From positions 137,583-184,513 of the forward strand of contig NZ_FQXU01000009.1 in assembly GCF_900130055.1 (NCBI RefSeq): 46,931 nt of DNA, given 5' to 3'. The position numbers and the translations under genes were made by a program. Below are positions 1-7,920 of this stretch, piece after piece. The notes under the pieces are model-generated. The model was not told the DNA's origin. It was given only the letters and a program-made list of their open reading frames with translations, and did no database searches. How positions within the stretch are numbered: the stretch's first letter is position 1; each line of letters opens with the position of its first letter. Origin of the DNA: Clostridium intestinale DSM 6191 (lineage in GTDB: Bacteria > Bacillota > Clostridia > Clostridiales > Clostridiaceae).

Positions 1-46
1 AAGAAAGCAAGAAAGCAAGAAAGCAAGAAAGCAAGAAAGCAAGAAA
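1..46. repeat. Octanucleotide tandem repeat, unit AAGAAAGC
   Basis: Five perfect copies of an 8-base unit fill positions 1-40, followed by a partial copy at 41-46. The array is cut by the window start, so its true length is unknown. It lies in the non-coding stretch beyond the fba terminator. The unit is purine-only on this strand apart from one C. The other window end also stops inside an 8-base array. Confidence 0.95.
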
Positions 47-53
47 AGTAAAA

Positions 54-80
54 CAAAAAAGATGGCATAAGCCATCTTTT
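54..80 (-). terminator. Terminator of fba
   Basis: GATGGC and GCCATC form a stem around ATAA. The run of A before it becomes a U-tract on the minus strand. It starts 7 bases past the fba stop codon, and T's on the other side could let it work in both directions. Confidence 0.85.
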
Positions 81-86
81 AAGGAA

Positions 87-1019
87 TTATTTCATAGAAT
101 CAATTGATCCTAAAACTTCATCTATTTTAGATTCTACTGTGCTTTGAACAGCATTTCTTCCAGCTCCAAGATATGCTCTTGGATCAAATTCTTTTGGTTT
201 ATCTCCAAAAGTTTTTCTTACAGCAGCTGTGAAAGCTAATCTTAAGTCTGTATCCATGTTTATTTTACATACAGCCATTCCAGAAGCTTTTCTTAACATA
301 TCAACTGGAATTCCTTTAGCTCCAGCAATGTCTCCACCATATTGGTTACAAGTTTCAACTGCTTTTGGATCAACAGCTGAAGCTCCGTGAAGAACTATTG
401 GGAAACCTGGTAATTTAGCTTGGATTTCTTCTAATATATCAAATCTTAATTGTGGTTTGAAATCTAATGGGAATTTGAATGCTCCGTGAGATGTTCCTAT
501 AGCGATTGCTAATGAATCAACTCCAGTTCTGTTAACAAAGTCAACTGCTTGTTCTGGATCAGTGTAGATATGTTCTGCAGCAACTACATCATCTTCTACT
601 CCTGCTAAAACTCCTAGTTCAGCTTCAACAACAACTCCTCTAGCGTGAGCGTATTCAACAACTTCTTTAGTTAATTTAACATTTTCTTCATAGTCATAGT
701 GAGAACCATCAAACATTACTGATGTAAATCCAGCATCTATAACTTCTTTAACAGCATCTAAACTTGGACCGTGGTCTAAGTGTAATGCAACATCTATACC
801 AGTTTCTTCTATAGCAGCATCAACCATTGCTTTAAGGTATGCAGCTCCAGCATATTTTATAGCTCCTGTAGAACATTGAAGTATAACAGCAGAATTTTTA
901 GCTTTAGCTCCTCTTAAAACTCCTTGAATGATTTCTAGGTTGTTGATATTGAAAGCACCTATTGCGTATCCGCCTTCGTAAGCTTTTTTGAACATTTCTT
1001 TTGTAGTAACTAATGCCAT
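87..1019 (-). CDS. fba: Class II fructose-1,6-bisphosphate aldolase
   Basis: This enzyme cleaves fructose-1,6-bisphosphate into dihydroxyacetone phosphate and glyceraldehyde-3-phosphate in cytoplasmic glycolysis and runs in reverse in gluconeogenesis. The 310-residue length fits the Zn-dependent class II family. Visible active-site residues are Asp82 and His83 (LDHGPS), His178 (IGTSHG) and His211 (VLHGAS), matching the family's catalytic acid and zinc ligands. The start at 1019 was chosen over an ATG 18 bases upstream because AAAGGTGG sits just ahead of it and overlaps the upstream ATG. It is a single-gene unit with its own terminator. The leader carries a GTGGGAC element like the one in front of cggR-gap, so control by CggR is inferred. 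Identification is secure. Confidence 0.97.
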   Translation of the reverse strand: MALVTTKEMFKKAYEGGYAIGAFNINNLEIIQGVLRGAKAKNSAVILQCSTGAIKYAGAAYLKAMVDAAIEETGIDVALHLDHGPSLDAVKEVIDAGFTSVMFDGSHYDYEENVKLTKEVVEYAHARGVVVEAELGVLAGVEDDVVAAEHIYTDPEQAVDFVNRTGVDSLAIAIGTSHGAFKFPLDFKPQLRFDILEEIQAKLPGFPIVLHGASAVDPKAVETCNQYGGDIAGAKGIPVDMLRKASGMAVCKINMDTDLRLAFTAAVRKTFGDKPKEFDPRAYLGAGRNAVQSTVESKIDEVLGSIDSMK

Positions 1020-1046
1020 GATTTTACCACCTTTCATTTATTTACT

Positions 1047-1068
1047 GGAGAAATATTAATATCTCTCC
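1047..1068 (-). other. Inverted repeat in the fba 5' untranslated region
   Basis: On the minus strand GGAGAGATAT and ATATTTCTCC can form a stem of about 8-10 pairs with one G-U pair. It lies between the putative operator and the fba Shine-Dalgarno sequence. No U-tract follows, so it is not a terminator. A role in mRNA stability or processing is only a guess. Confidence 0.55.
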
Positions 1069-1086
1069 AAGATATCATTTTTGTTA

Positions 1087-1119
1087 GTGGACTTGTTACG
1101 TCCCACCGGGACTAATCCC
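1087..1119 (-). promoter_or_regulatory. Putative CggR-type operator in the fba leader
   Basis: On the minus strand the sequence reads TGGGAC, six bases, AGTC, close to the CggR half-site known from Bacillus (CGGGAC-N6-TGTC). GTGGGAC[AG]TAA is shared with the tandem sites before cggR at 40715-40744. The same bases hold two small inverted repeats, GGGA-TTAG-TCCC and GTGG(G)AC-N7-GTCCAC. The element lies just downstream of the -10 box at 1129-1134, the same arrangement as at cggR. Its function is inferred. Confidence 0.55.
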
Positions 1120-1128
1120 TTTATGTTA

Positions 1129-1134
1129 ATTATA
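1129..1134 (-). promoter_or_regulatory. -10 box of the fba promoter
   Basis: A perfect TATAAT on the minus strand about 110 bases upstream of the fba start codon. No convincing -35 hexamer was found at 16-18 bases, so strength or activator dependence is unclear. Confidence 0.5.
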
Positions 1135-1183
1135 CTAAATGTACAAGCTATTTTCTATATGTAAATCAAAAAAAATGATATTT

Positions 1184-1564
1184 TTAGAAAATATTTTTAA
1201 GTCGTATCTCTTGAAGCTTTAACATTGTCTCAGCAGAAAACTTTATAAGGTGTATGGAGGCAAGGGAATCTTCCTCATCTGTAGTCTCTATATATTGAGT
1301 TAATTTAATTGCTTCAGAGCTTATATTATCAAATTCGGTGTGATTTATATATAAGGATAAAGGGGTGGAACTTTGAGTTACAGAGTCTATAAGCTCAATA
1401 GCTTTAGTGTATCCACCTTCCCAATCTTCGTTATTAATTAATTCTTCTAAATTTTCACTAATATCGATTATTTCCATGCAAGCCTTATTTAATTTAATGT
1501 GAGAGTAAAACATAAAACTTATTAATGCTAAAAATAGTCCTAAGGATGTTAATATATTTTTCAT
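1184..1564 (-). CDS. DUF4363 family membrane-anchored protein
   Basis: A 126-residue protein with one N-terminal membrane segment (about residues 4-22) and an acidic, helical C-terminal part likely facing outward. The sequence and its position directly after a DUF421 gene fit the DUF4363 family of Firmicutes, whose function is unknown. The start codon overlaps the stop of the upstream DUF421 gene by 4 bases (ATGA), which indicates translational coupling and joint function. It has no catalytic motif. The family call rests on the gene pair and the architecture, so it is moderately sure. Confidence 0.7.
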   Translation of the reverse strand: MKNILTSLGLFLALISFMFYSHIKLNKACMEIIDISENLEELINNEDWEGGYTKAIELIDSVTQSSTPLSLYINHTEFDNISSEAIKLTQYIETTDEEDSLASIHLIKFSAETMLKLQEIRLKNIF

Positions 1565-2223
1565 GTATTCTCACCATCCAATTTTTCAAATTCTCCTTTT
1601 GCTTGGTATTGAAGTTTACCAGAGCTATCCATTATTATTATAAATACTTCATCCATACTTAGATTTTTTGATGAGACTTTGTCTTGAAGCCATTTAACGT
1701 CTTTATGTAATTTTTTTAAAGAGTCTTTATTTACTTTTCCATTGTATAATAAAACTAAAGGTAAATGACTATTTTCATTATTTTCTTTAGACATTATAGA
1801 CAACTGACCATTACTTTCTAATATAGCATATTTAATTGAAGATATATCAAAGTTTCCTGTTAATCTTAACTCTTCAAGAAGGTCTTCTATATGAATTCTT
1901 TGACTTTTTAATGCTTTTTCATTAATTTTACCATCTCTTATAAGAACAGAAGGGTCACCATCTATTAGTTTTCTCATAAATTTACTTCTTATCTGAAGTT
2001 CTGTAAAAAAGACTTCTAAAATAAGTAAGGTTATTATAGGAATTATTCCTAAAATTAATGGTAGTCTTACGTCTTGCATTGGAACAGTAGCCAAATCAGA
2101 AATTACAATAGTTATTACAAGTTCGTAAGGCTGTAATTCTCCTATCTGTCGTTTTCCCATTAATCGAATAACTAAAACTACTAAAATATACAATATACAA
2201 GTTCTAATTAAAACTATAAACAT
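1561..2223 (-). CDS. DUF421 family membrane protein (YetF-like)
   Basis: A 220-residue protein with about three N-terminal membrane helices (about residues 3-21, 34-50, 54-75) and a soluble C-terminal domain of mixed strands and helices. The family signatures are visible: RLMGKRQIGELQPYELV (about 20-36) and LRLTGNFDISSIKYA (about 119-133). DUF421 proteins are known in spore formers, and some contribute to spore germination or stress resistance, but the biochemical function is not established. The start at 2223 was chosen because TTGGAGGTG precedes it at correct spacing; an upstream in-frame ATG at 2283 would bury this site. It is the first gene of a two-gene unit with the DUF4363 gene. Confidence 0.88.
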   Translation of the reverse strand: MFIVLIRTCILYILVVLVIRLMGKRQIGELQPYELVITIVISDLATVPMQDVRLPLILGIIPIITLLILEVFFTELQIRSKFMRKLIDGDPSVLIRDGKINEKALKSQRIHIEDLLEELRLTGNFDISSIKYAILESNGQLSIMSKENNENSHLPLVLLYNGKVNKDSLKKLHKDVKWLQDKVSSKNLSMDEVFIIIMDSSGKLQYQAKGEFEKLDGENT

Positions 2224-2341
2224 AAAAAAACACCTCCAAAATAATTTATCCAAATAAAGATAATTATATGTAGTAGTTATCAAGTTTAAGGTTTGTTATA
2301 TAATAGTAATGAATAGTTAAATGTTTGGAGGGTTATGTGAC

Positions 2342-4000
2342 ATGAGTAAAATTCAATTAAATTTATGTAATGGTCTTAAGGTAGAAGTTGATAGAGGAAT
2401 AGAATTCACTGAAATTATAAATAAATATTATAAAGAGAGTAATTTACCTATAATGCTAGGAAGATTAAATAAAAAGTATATAGAGTTAAGTAGGAAAGTT
2501 GAGGAGTCTGGAGATTTTGAGGTTATTTATAACAATAACCCTATTGGAACAATGGCTTATGGAAGAACTGTAACTTTTTTATTTATAAAAGCAGCTTTAG
2601 ATATTTTCCCAGAATCAAAAATAACTATGGAACATTCAATTAGTAAGGGGATATTTGGGGAAATCCACAAGGAGGAAGTTTTAACGGAAGAGGATGTTAA
2701 TAAGATTAAAATTAGAATGCAGGAACTAATTGATAGAAAAATTCCTATAAGTAAAAATAAATTTTTAAAGGAAGATGCTATAGAAATTTTTAAGGACTAT
2801 GGAATGATTGACAAGGTAAAATTACTTAATCATATGAATCTAGAGACAGTTAAGTTATATGAGCTAGATGGAAGATATGATTATTTCTATGGTCATATGG
2901 CAGTTAACACTAAAGAAATAAAGGTTTTTGATGTTACTTATTATGATAAAGGTTTTATTCTAAGGTATCCAGATGATAAGAAACCATTAGAGATACAGGA
3001 GTTTAAGGAACATAAAAAACTATCAAATATATTTTATGAAAATGAAACATGGCTTGATATTTTAGGTGTTGGAGAAGTAGGCTCTTTAAATGATAAGATT
3101 GAATCTAGTGAGATTATAGATATTATACAGGTTTCAGAGGCGCTGCATGAGAAGAAGATAGCTAATATAGCAGATATGATTTCAGAAAGAAAAGATGTAA
3201 AAGTTATTTTGATAGCAGGACCAAGTTCTTCGGGAAAAACAACTTTTTCAAAGAGATTAGGAGTTCAATTAAGGGTAAATGGATTTATACCTACTCCAAT
3301 ATCTTTGGATGATTATTTTGTAGATAGAGAGAAAAACCCTATAGGGGAAGATGGAAAACCTGATTTTGAATCCATAAATTCTTTAGATTTAGATTTATTT
3401 AACAAGCATTTAGAGTTACTATTAAAAGGTAAAAAAGTTGAGATACCTAGTTTTAACTTTGTTAAGGGGAAAAGAGAATGGCATGGGCATGAAATTGTAT
3501 TACCTCAAAATGGTTTGTTAATAATAGAAGGTATACATGGATTAAATGATCAATTAACAGCTTCTATTTCAGAGGTGAATAAATTTAAAATTTATATAAG
3601 TGCATTGACACAACTGAACCTAGATAATCATAATAGAATTGCAACCACAGATGTTAGAAAAATTAGAAGGATAGTTAGAGATTATCTAACTAGAGGGTAT
3701 GGTGGAGAGGACACTCTTTTAATGTGGAATTCTATAAAAAGAGGAGAAGAAAAGAATATATTTGTATTCCAAGAAGATGCAGATGTTATGTTTAATTCAA
3801 CTCTTGTATATGAGCTTTGTGTGCTTAGAAAGTATGCGCTTTTTGAACTAGATAAGATAAAGGAAGAAAGTGATGTTTATTACGAGGCTCAAAGATTAAA
3901 GTCCTTTTTAGGATTCTTTAAAGACATAGAGACAGAAATGGTGCCAGGTAATTCTATATTAAGAGAGTTTATAGGGGGAAGTTGTTTTTATAAATATTAG
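2342..4000 (+). CDS. TGS-domain uridine kinase-like nucleoside kinase
   Basis: A cytoplasmic P-loop kinase of 552 residues. It has an N-terminal TGS-like domain (about 1-60), a region resembling the second additional domain of threonyl-tRNA synthetase (about 60-240), and a C-terminal phosphoribulokinase/uridine kinase domain with the P-loop GPSSSGKTT at about 292-300. Proteins of this architecture are common in Firmicutes and are annotated as nucleoside kinases; the true substrate is uncertain. The start at 2342 follows GGAGGG. The upstream in-frame ATG at 2321 is rejected because the Shine-Dalgarno lies downstream of it. Only 29 bases separate it from sdaAB, so the two may be co-transcribed. 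Confidence 0.88.
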   Translation: MSKIQLNLCNGLKVEVDRGIEFTEIINKYYKESNLPIMLGRLNKKYIELSRKVEESGDFEVIYNNNPIGTMAYGRTVTFLFIKAALDIFPESKITMEHSISKGIFGEIHKEEVLTEEDVNKIKIRMQELIDRKIPISKNKFLKEDAIEIFKDYGMIDKVKLLNHMNLETVKLYELDGRYDYFYGHMAVNTKEIKVFDVTYYDKGFILRYPDDKKPLEIQEFKEHKKLSNIFYENETWLDILGVGEVGSLNDKIESSEIIDIIQVSEALHEKKIANIADMISERKDVKVILIAGPSSSGKTTFSKRLGVQLRVNGFIPTPISLDDYFVDREKNPIGEDGKPDFESINSLDLDLFNKHLELLLKGKKVEIPSFNFVKGKREWHGHEIVLPQNGLLIIEGIHGLNDQLTASISEVNKFKIYISALTQLNLDNHNRIATTDVRKIRRIVRDYLTRGYGGEDTLLMWNSIKRGEEKNIFVFQEDADVMFNSTLVYELCVLRKYALFELDKIKEESDVYYEAQRLKSFLGFFKDIETEMVPGNSILREFIGGSCFYKY

Positions 4001-4029
4001 TTTAACAAAAAGATAAAAAGGTGGTAATT

Positions 4030-4710
4030 ATGAAAAAATATGGAGTGTTTGATATAATTGGGCCTATTATGATAGGGCCCTCTTCCTCCCATACAGCAGG
4101 AGCTGCTAGAATTGGGAGAATTGCAAGAGTTATAGCTGGGGAGGAATTAAAGGCGGTTAAGTTTATCCTTCATGGATCTTTTGGGAAAACTTATAAAGGT
4201 CATGGAACTGATAGAGCTCTTACTGCAGGGATATTAGGAATGAATCCTGGAGATATACGTCTAAGGGATGCTTTGGGTATAGCAGAGGATTTAGGTATAA
4301 AGATAGAGTTTGAAGAAGGGGATTTAGGAGATGTACACCCTAATACTGTAAAATGTATAATGAATGGAGTAAGTGGCACTAACTATTCTATAACAGGCTC
4401 TTCTATAGGTGGGGGAAGTATAGTTATAAAAGCTATAAATGACCAAGAAGTTGATTTTACAGGAAGTTATCCTACCTTAATTGTAAATCATAAGGATGTA
4501 CCAGGAGCAGTATCTAAGGTAACATCACTTTTGTATGAAGATACAATAAATATTGCTTTTATGAAGGTTTTTAGAAGCCAAAAGGGTAAGGAAGCAACTA
4601 TGATATTTGAAGTTGACAATGAAATTTCAGATAAGGTTTTAAATGGAATAAAAAATATAGACTACATATCAAAAGTTATAAGGATAAATCCTATTAAGGA
4701 AGGAGAATAA
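4030..4710 (+). CDS. sdaAB: L-serine dehydratase, beta subunit
   Basis: The small subunit of the two-part, iron-sulfur L-serine ammonia-lyase that deaminates serine to pyruvate and ammonia. Of the 226 residues, the N-terminal part carries the serine-dehydratase signature GPSSSHTAGAARIG (about 16-29). The C-terminal part from about 145 is an ACT domain (LIVNHKDVPGAVSKV), the usual amino-acid-binding regulatory module. The start at 4030 follows AAGGTGG; a GTG at 4021 lies inside that site and is rejected. The partner sdaAA begins 3 bases after the stop, so the subunits are translated together. Confidence 0.95.
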   Translation: MKKYGVFDIIGPIMIGPSSSHTAGAARIGRIARVIAGEELKAVKFILHGSFGKTYKGHGTDRALTAGILGMNPGDIRLRDALGIAEDLGIKIEFEEGDLGDVHPNTVKCIMNGVSGTNYSITGSSIGGGSIVIKAINDQEVDFTGSYPTLIVNHKDVPGAVSKVTSLLYEDTINIAFMKVFRSQKGKEATMIFEVDNEISDKVLNGIKNIDYISKVIRINPIKEGE

Positions 4711-4713
4711 AAA

Positions 4714-5589
4714 TTGTTAGCAAAAACAGGTGAGGAACTTCTAAATATATGCACTGAAAAAGGTATTTCACTAAGTGAATATGCTATTCTTTATGAAATG
4801 GAATCCTCAGAATTAACTAGAGAAGAAGTAATTAAAATGATGGAGAAAAGTTATGATGTCATGCTGGAAGCTTGCAGACAAGGAATGGAAGAAGAAGTTT
4901 TCTCTGTAAGTGGGTTAATTGGTGGAGATGGATATAAAATAAATAAATACTTAAATAGTGGAAAATCCCTTACAGGAAATGTTATTATAAAAGCAATGGC
5001 AAGAGCTATGTCCTGTGCAGAAGTAAATGCTTCTATGGGAAAAATAGTAGCATGTCCTACAGCTGGATCTTGTGGTATATTGCCAGCTGTTATTATTACA
5101 GCCGTAGAGCAGTTAGAGCTTGATTATGAAGGTGCTATAAAGGGATTGTTTGCAGCTTCCGCTTTAGGTATTATAATAGCTCAAAATGCAACTTTAGCAG
5201 GTGCAGAGGGTGGATGTCAGGCAGAGTGTGGTTCAGCATCTGCTATGGGGGCTGCTGCGGTAGTAGAAATGATGGGTGGAACTCCAGAAATGAGCCTAAA
5301 TGCTGCGGCTATAGTTTTTAAAAATATCATGGGACTAGTATGTGATCCAGTTGCTGGGTTAGTGGAGGTTCCATGTGCAAAAAGAAATGTAGCGGGAGCT
5401 GTTAGTGCACTATCAACAGCTGATTTAGTTATGGCAGGAGTAAACAGTAAGATTCCATTTGATGATGTTTTAAGTGCTATGTATGATGTTGGGAAAAATA
5501 TGCCTAGTGAACTTAAGGAAACTGCTATGGGGGGAATAGCTATTACAAAAACAGGAAAAAAATTAAAAGAACAAGTTTTCGGGAAATAA
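4714..5589 (+). CDS. sdaAA: L-serine dehydratase, alpha subunit
   Basis: The catalytic subunit (291 residues) holding the oxygen-sensitive [4Fe-4S] cluster that activates the serine hydroxyl. Conserved cysteine segments are visible: CPTAGSCG (about 113-120), CQAECGSASAMG (about 169-180) and the CDPVAGLVEVPC region (about 210-221). The start is a TTG, supported by GGAG eight bases upstream and by close coupling to sdaAB. This two-gene, oxygen-labile enzyme is typical of clostridia fermenting amino acids. Confidence 0.95.
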   Translation: MLAKTGEELLNICTEKGISLSEYAILYEMESSELTREEVIKMMEKSYDVMLEACRQGMEEEVFSVSGLIGGDGYKINKYLNSGKSLTGNVIIKAMARAMSCAEVNASMGKIVACPTAGSCGILPAVIITAVEQLELDYEGAIKGLFAASALGIIIAQNATLAGAEGGCQAECGSASAMGAAAVVEMMGGTPEMSLNAAAIVFKNIMGLVCDPVAGLVEVPCAKRNVAGAVSALSTADLVMAGVNSKIPFDDVLSAMYDVGKNMPSELKETAMGGIAITKTGKKLKEQVFGK

Positions 5590-5616
5590 GCTTAAAGGGT
5601 TTAAGGAGATATGAAA

Positions 5617-6309
5617 ATGAATTATGTTGAAGAAGTTAAAAAGTTTGATTTAATTAAAAATACTAAGGTTTATGAATTAGCTAAGATTGAGGTTTTACTT
5701 AAGTTAGATAAGGTTTATATCTGGACTAAAGATGGGCATATAGCTGTTTTATCTTCAAATGCAGGAGAAAAATCTATATACATTTATACTGATAGAGAAT
5801 TGATAACTTCAGATTATAGTAATTATGAAGAGTTTTCCTTATCTAAGTTTATAATTGTGCTTAAAAATAGAGACAATAATTTTAATAGTTGTTTTATTAA
5901 TAAAGATACAGAAAGTTCTTCTATTTTATCAGAAAATATTCAATATCTTATAAATAGATATGAAGAGATATATACAAACACAAGTTTTAGAAATACTAAT
6001 TCTTTAGAGCTTAAGGAAAGAACTTATATAGTTGCTAGAGAAGCTACAGATGAAAATAATATAGAGGTTTTAATAAGAAACTCAGGTAATGATAAATACA
6101 TATACATATATACTGAGGCTGATTTAGCTAAAAACAAGGTACATATGGAACAATTAAGTGTGTCAAAACTTGTGGGGCTAAATAATGAAAAACTAGGGAA
6201 ATTAATAACTAATCTTAATAGTAACGGTGTTAATAAGGTTATAGTTAATTTTGGAACAAACAATGGTATGGTTGTTGGTATTGAAGAGATAATTAGCTTA
6301 TTAGCTTAA
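5617..6309 (+). CDS. SseB-like protein with an internal duplication, function unknown
   Basis: A soluble 230-residue protein made of two similar halves. YIWTKDGHIAVLSS..IYIYTDRELI..FSLSKFI (first half) matches YIVAREATDENNIEVL..IYIYTEADLA..LSVSKLV (second half). The repeated hydrophobic-YIYT-[DE]-L pattern resembles the SseB N-terminal domain, a family without known enzyme activity; this resemblance is my inference. The second ATG (5617) was preferred because AAGGAG lies 8 bases before it but only 2 before the first ATG (5611). It lies 27 bases after sdaAA with no terminator between, so it is probably in that operon. Confidence 0.6.
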   Translation: MNYVEEVKKFDLIKNTKVYELAKIEVLLKLDKVYIWTKDGHIAVLSSNAGEKSIYIYTDRELITSDYSNYEEFSLSKFIIVLKNRDNNFNSCFINKDTESSSILSENIQYLINRYEEIYTNTSFRNTNSLELKERTYIVAREATDENNIEVLIRNSGNDKYIYIYTEADLAKNKVHMEQLSVSKLVGLNNEKLGKLITNLNSNGVNKVIVNFGTNNGMVVGIEEIISLLA

Positions 6310-6325
6310 AACAAGGTTACAGCAA

Positions 6326-6354
6326 TTGCACTATAAATAATTAAATGGTATATT
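6326..6354 (+). promoter_or_regulatory. Possible promoter of the thiW-thiD unit
   Basis: TTGCAC and TATATT separated by 17 bases, ending about 25 bases before the TPP riboswitch. The -10 is a 5 of 6 match but the -35 is weak. Confidence 0.4.
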
Positions 6355-6377
6355 AGATATAGATTAAATTTTAATAT

Positions 6378-6474
6378 TTAGCTAGGGGGGCTGGTGTTGC
6401 CAGCTGAGATAGAAAACAAGATTTTCTGACTCTTATAACCTGATCTGGGTAAATCCAGCGTAGGGAAGCATTAG
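6378..6474 (+). ncRNA. TPP riboswitch (THI element)
   Basis: The THI-box features are present in order: CTAGGGGG, the GCTGAGAT core at 6403-6410, ACCTGATCTGGGTAA (about 6438-6452), CCAGCGTAGGGAAG (about 6455-6468). This aptamer binds thiamine pyrophosphate. A rho-independent terminator follows immediately, so transcription termination at high TPP is expected. It controls thiW and thiD. Confidence 0.96.
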
Positions 6475-6489
6475 TTTTGTACTAAAATT

Positions 6490-6521
6490 AGTGTAGCTCT
6501 TGCTACACTTTTATTTTTTCT
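6490..6521 (+). terminator. Riboswitch-controlled terminator before thiW
   Basis: A perfect 8-bp stem (AGTGTAGC / GCTACACT, loop TCTT) followed by TTTATTTTTTC. It lies 16 bases after the TPP aptamer. The sequence ACTAAAATTAGT just before it can compete for pairing and may be part of the antiterminator. Confidence 0.92.
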
Positions 6522-6587
6522 TTTTTATTTATGTACAAAAATATGGCGGATATAAGTCTCCTTGGCTAATTTTTAGGGGGATTAACA

Positions 6588-7100
6588 ATGGAAAAAAGAA
6601 TTAATGTATCAAGCACTTCAAAAATAGCAATAAGCGGAGTATTAATAGCAATAGGTACAACAACAAGTACTTTATTAACAATTCCTATATTAGGCGCTAA
6701 AATGGCTCCGGTTCAGCATTTTATAAATGTGGTTTCAGCAGTATTATTAGGTCCTTATTATGCAGTATTAAATGCTTTTTCAATATCCTTACTTAGAAAT
6801 GCCCTAGGAACAGGTACCTTATTAGCATTTCCAGGAAGTATGGTTGGAGCATTTTTAGCAGCATTAATGTATAAGTACTTTAAGAATATATATGCATCAG
6901 CATTGGGAGAAGTAGTAGGTACTGGTTTATTAGGAGCATTACTAGCTTATCCAATATATGCTTATATTTTAGGTAAACAAGCTGCATTGACCTTTTTCAT
7001 AGTACCTTTTTCAATTAGTTGTGTAGGAGGAGCTATAATAGCATTAATATTTTTAAATATACCTGCCATAAAAAATTTATTAATTAAAGGAAGGGAGTAA
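6588..7100 (+). CDS. thiW: ThiW, ECF-type thiazole transporter substrate-binding membrane subunit
   Basis: A 170-residue integral membrane protein with about five hydrophobic segments and the ThiW pattern (ISGVLIAIG, APVQHFINVVSAVLLGPYYA, RNALGTGTLLAFPGSM). ThiW is predicted to bind the thiazole precursor of thiamine and to work with the shared energising module of energy-coupling-factor transporters, whose genes are not in this window. A Shine-Dalgarno AGGGGG precedes the start. Its position directly behind a TPP riboswitch supports the role strongly. thiD follows after 5 bases. Confidence 0.92.
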   Translation: MEKRINVSSTSKIAISGVLIAIGTTTSTLLTIPILGAKMAPVQHFINVVSAVLLGPYYAVLNAFSISLLRNALGTGTLLAFPGSMVGAFLAALMYKYFKNIYASALGEVVGTGLLGALLAYPIYAYILGKQAALTFFIVPFSISCVGGAIIALIFLNIPAIKNLLIKGRE

Positions 7101-7105
7101 ATATT

Positions 7106-7915
7106 ATGTTTAAAGCTTTAACTATTGCAGGTTCTGATTCTTGTGGAGGAGCAGGTATTCAAGCTGATATAAAATCATTTTCTGCAAATGGAGTTTATGG
7201 AATGAGTGTAATTACGGCTATAACAGCTCAAAGCACTCAAGGAGTTTTTGGAATTCAAGATATAAGCCCAGAAATTATATCAAAGCAAATAGAGGTGCTT
7301 TTTGATGATATTCATATTGATGCTATAAAAATAGGAATGGTTTCAAAAATAGAATCTATAAAAGCTATAGCTGAGTCTTTTAGAAAAGTAGATAAACTTC
7401 CAGTAATAGTATTGGATCCAGTTATGATTTCAAAAACTGGTTTTAAACTATTATCAGAGGATGCTAAGGATACTTTAATTAAAGAATTGTTTCCTTTCGC
7501 TACATTAATAACACCTAACTTACCAGAGGCTGAAGAGATTTTAGGGGTTGAAATTAAGGATATGGAGAGCATGAAGGAAGCTGCTACTAAATTATATGAA
7601 TTAGGTCCAAAATATGTTTTGGTAAAAGGTGGTCATTTAGAAAGTGAAGCTGACGATTTATTGTTTGATGGAAAGAACTTTACTATATTTAAAGGTAGAA
7701 GGGTAAATACCATACATACACATGGAACAGGATGTACCTTATCTTCTGCCATTGCAGCAAATTTAGCTAAGGGTATGAATGTAGTTGAAGCCGTTGAAGA
7801 AGGAAAAAGATATATAACGGTTGCTATAGAAAATGGATTTGAGCTTGGAAAAGGTGTAGGACCAACTCATCATTTTTACGAATTATATGAAAAAAGTGGA
7901 TTAAATAAAAAATAA
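7106..7915 (+). CDS. thiD: Hydroxymethylpyrimidine/phosphomethylpyrimidine kinase
   Basis: A ribokinase-like kinase of 269 residues that phosphorylates hydroxymethylpyrimidine twice, giving the pyrimidine half of thiamine. Visible are the N-terminal AGSDSCGGAGIQADIK signature (about 8-23), VLDPVMISKTG (about 99-109), and the C-terminal HTHGTGCTLSSAIAAN anion-hole region (about 205-220). It is co-transcribed with thiW under the TPP riboswitch and ends at a strong terminator. No thiM or thiE is next to it, so the unit handles uptake plus pyrimidine activation only. Confidence 0.95.
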   Translation: MFKALTIAGSDSCGGAGIQADIKSFSANGVYGMSVITAITAQSTQGVFGIQDISPEIISKQIEVLFDDIHIDAIKIGMVSKIESIKAIAESFRKVDKLPVIVLDPVMISKTGFKLLSEDAKDTLIKELFPFATLITPNLPEAEEILGVEIKDMESMKEAATKLYELGPKYVLVKGGHLESEADDLLFDGKNFTIFKGRRVNTIHTHGTGCTLSSAIAANLAKGMNVVEAVEEGKRYITVAIENGFELGKGVGPTHHFYELYEKSGLNKK

Positions 7916-7920
7916 TTAAT

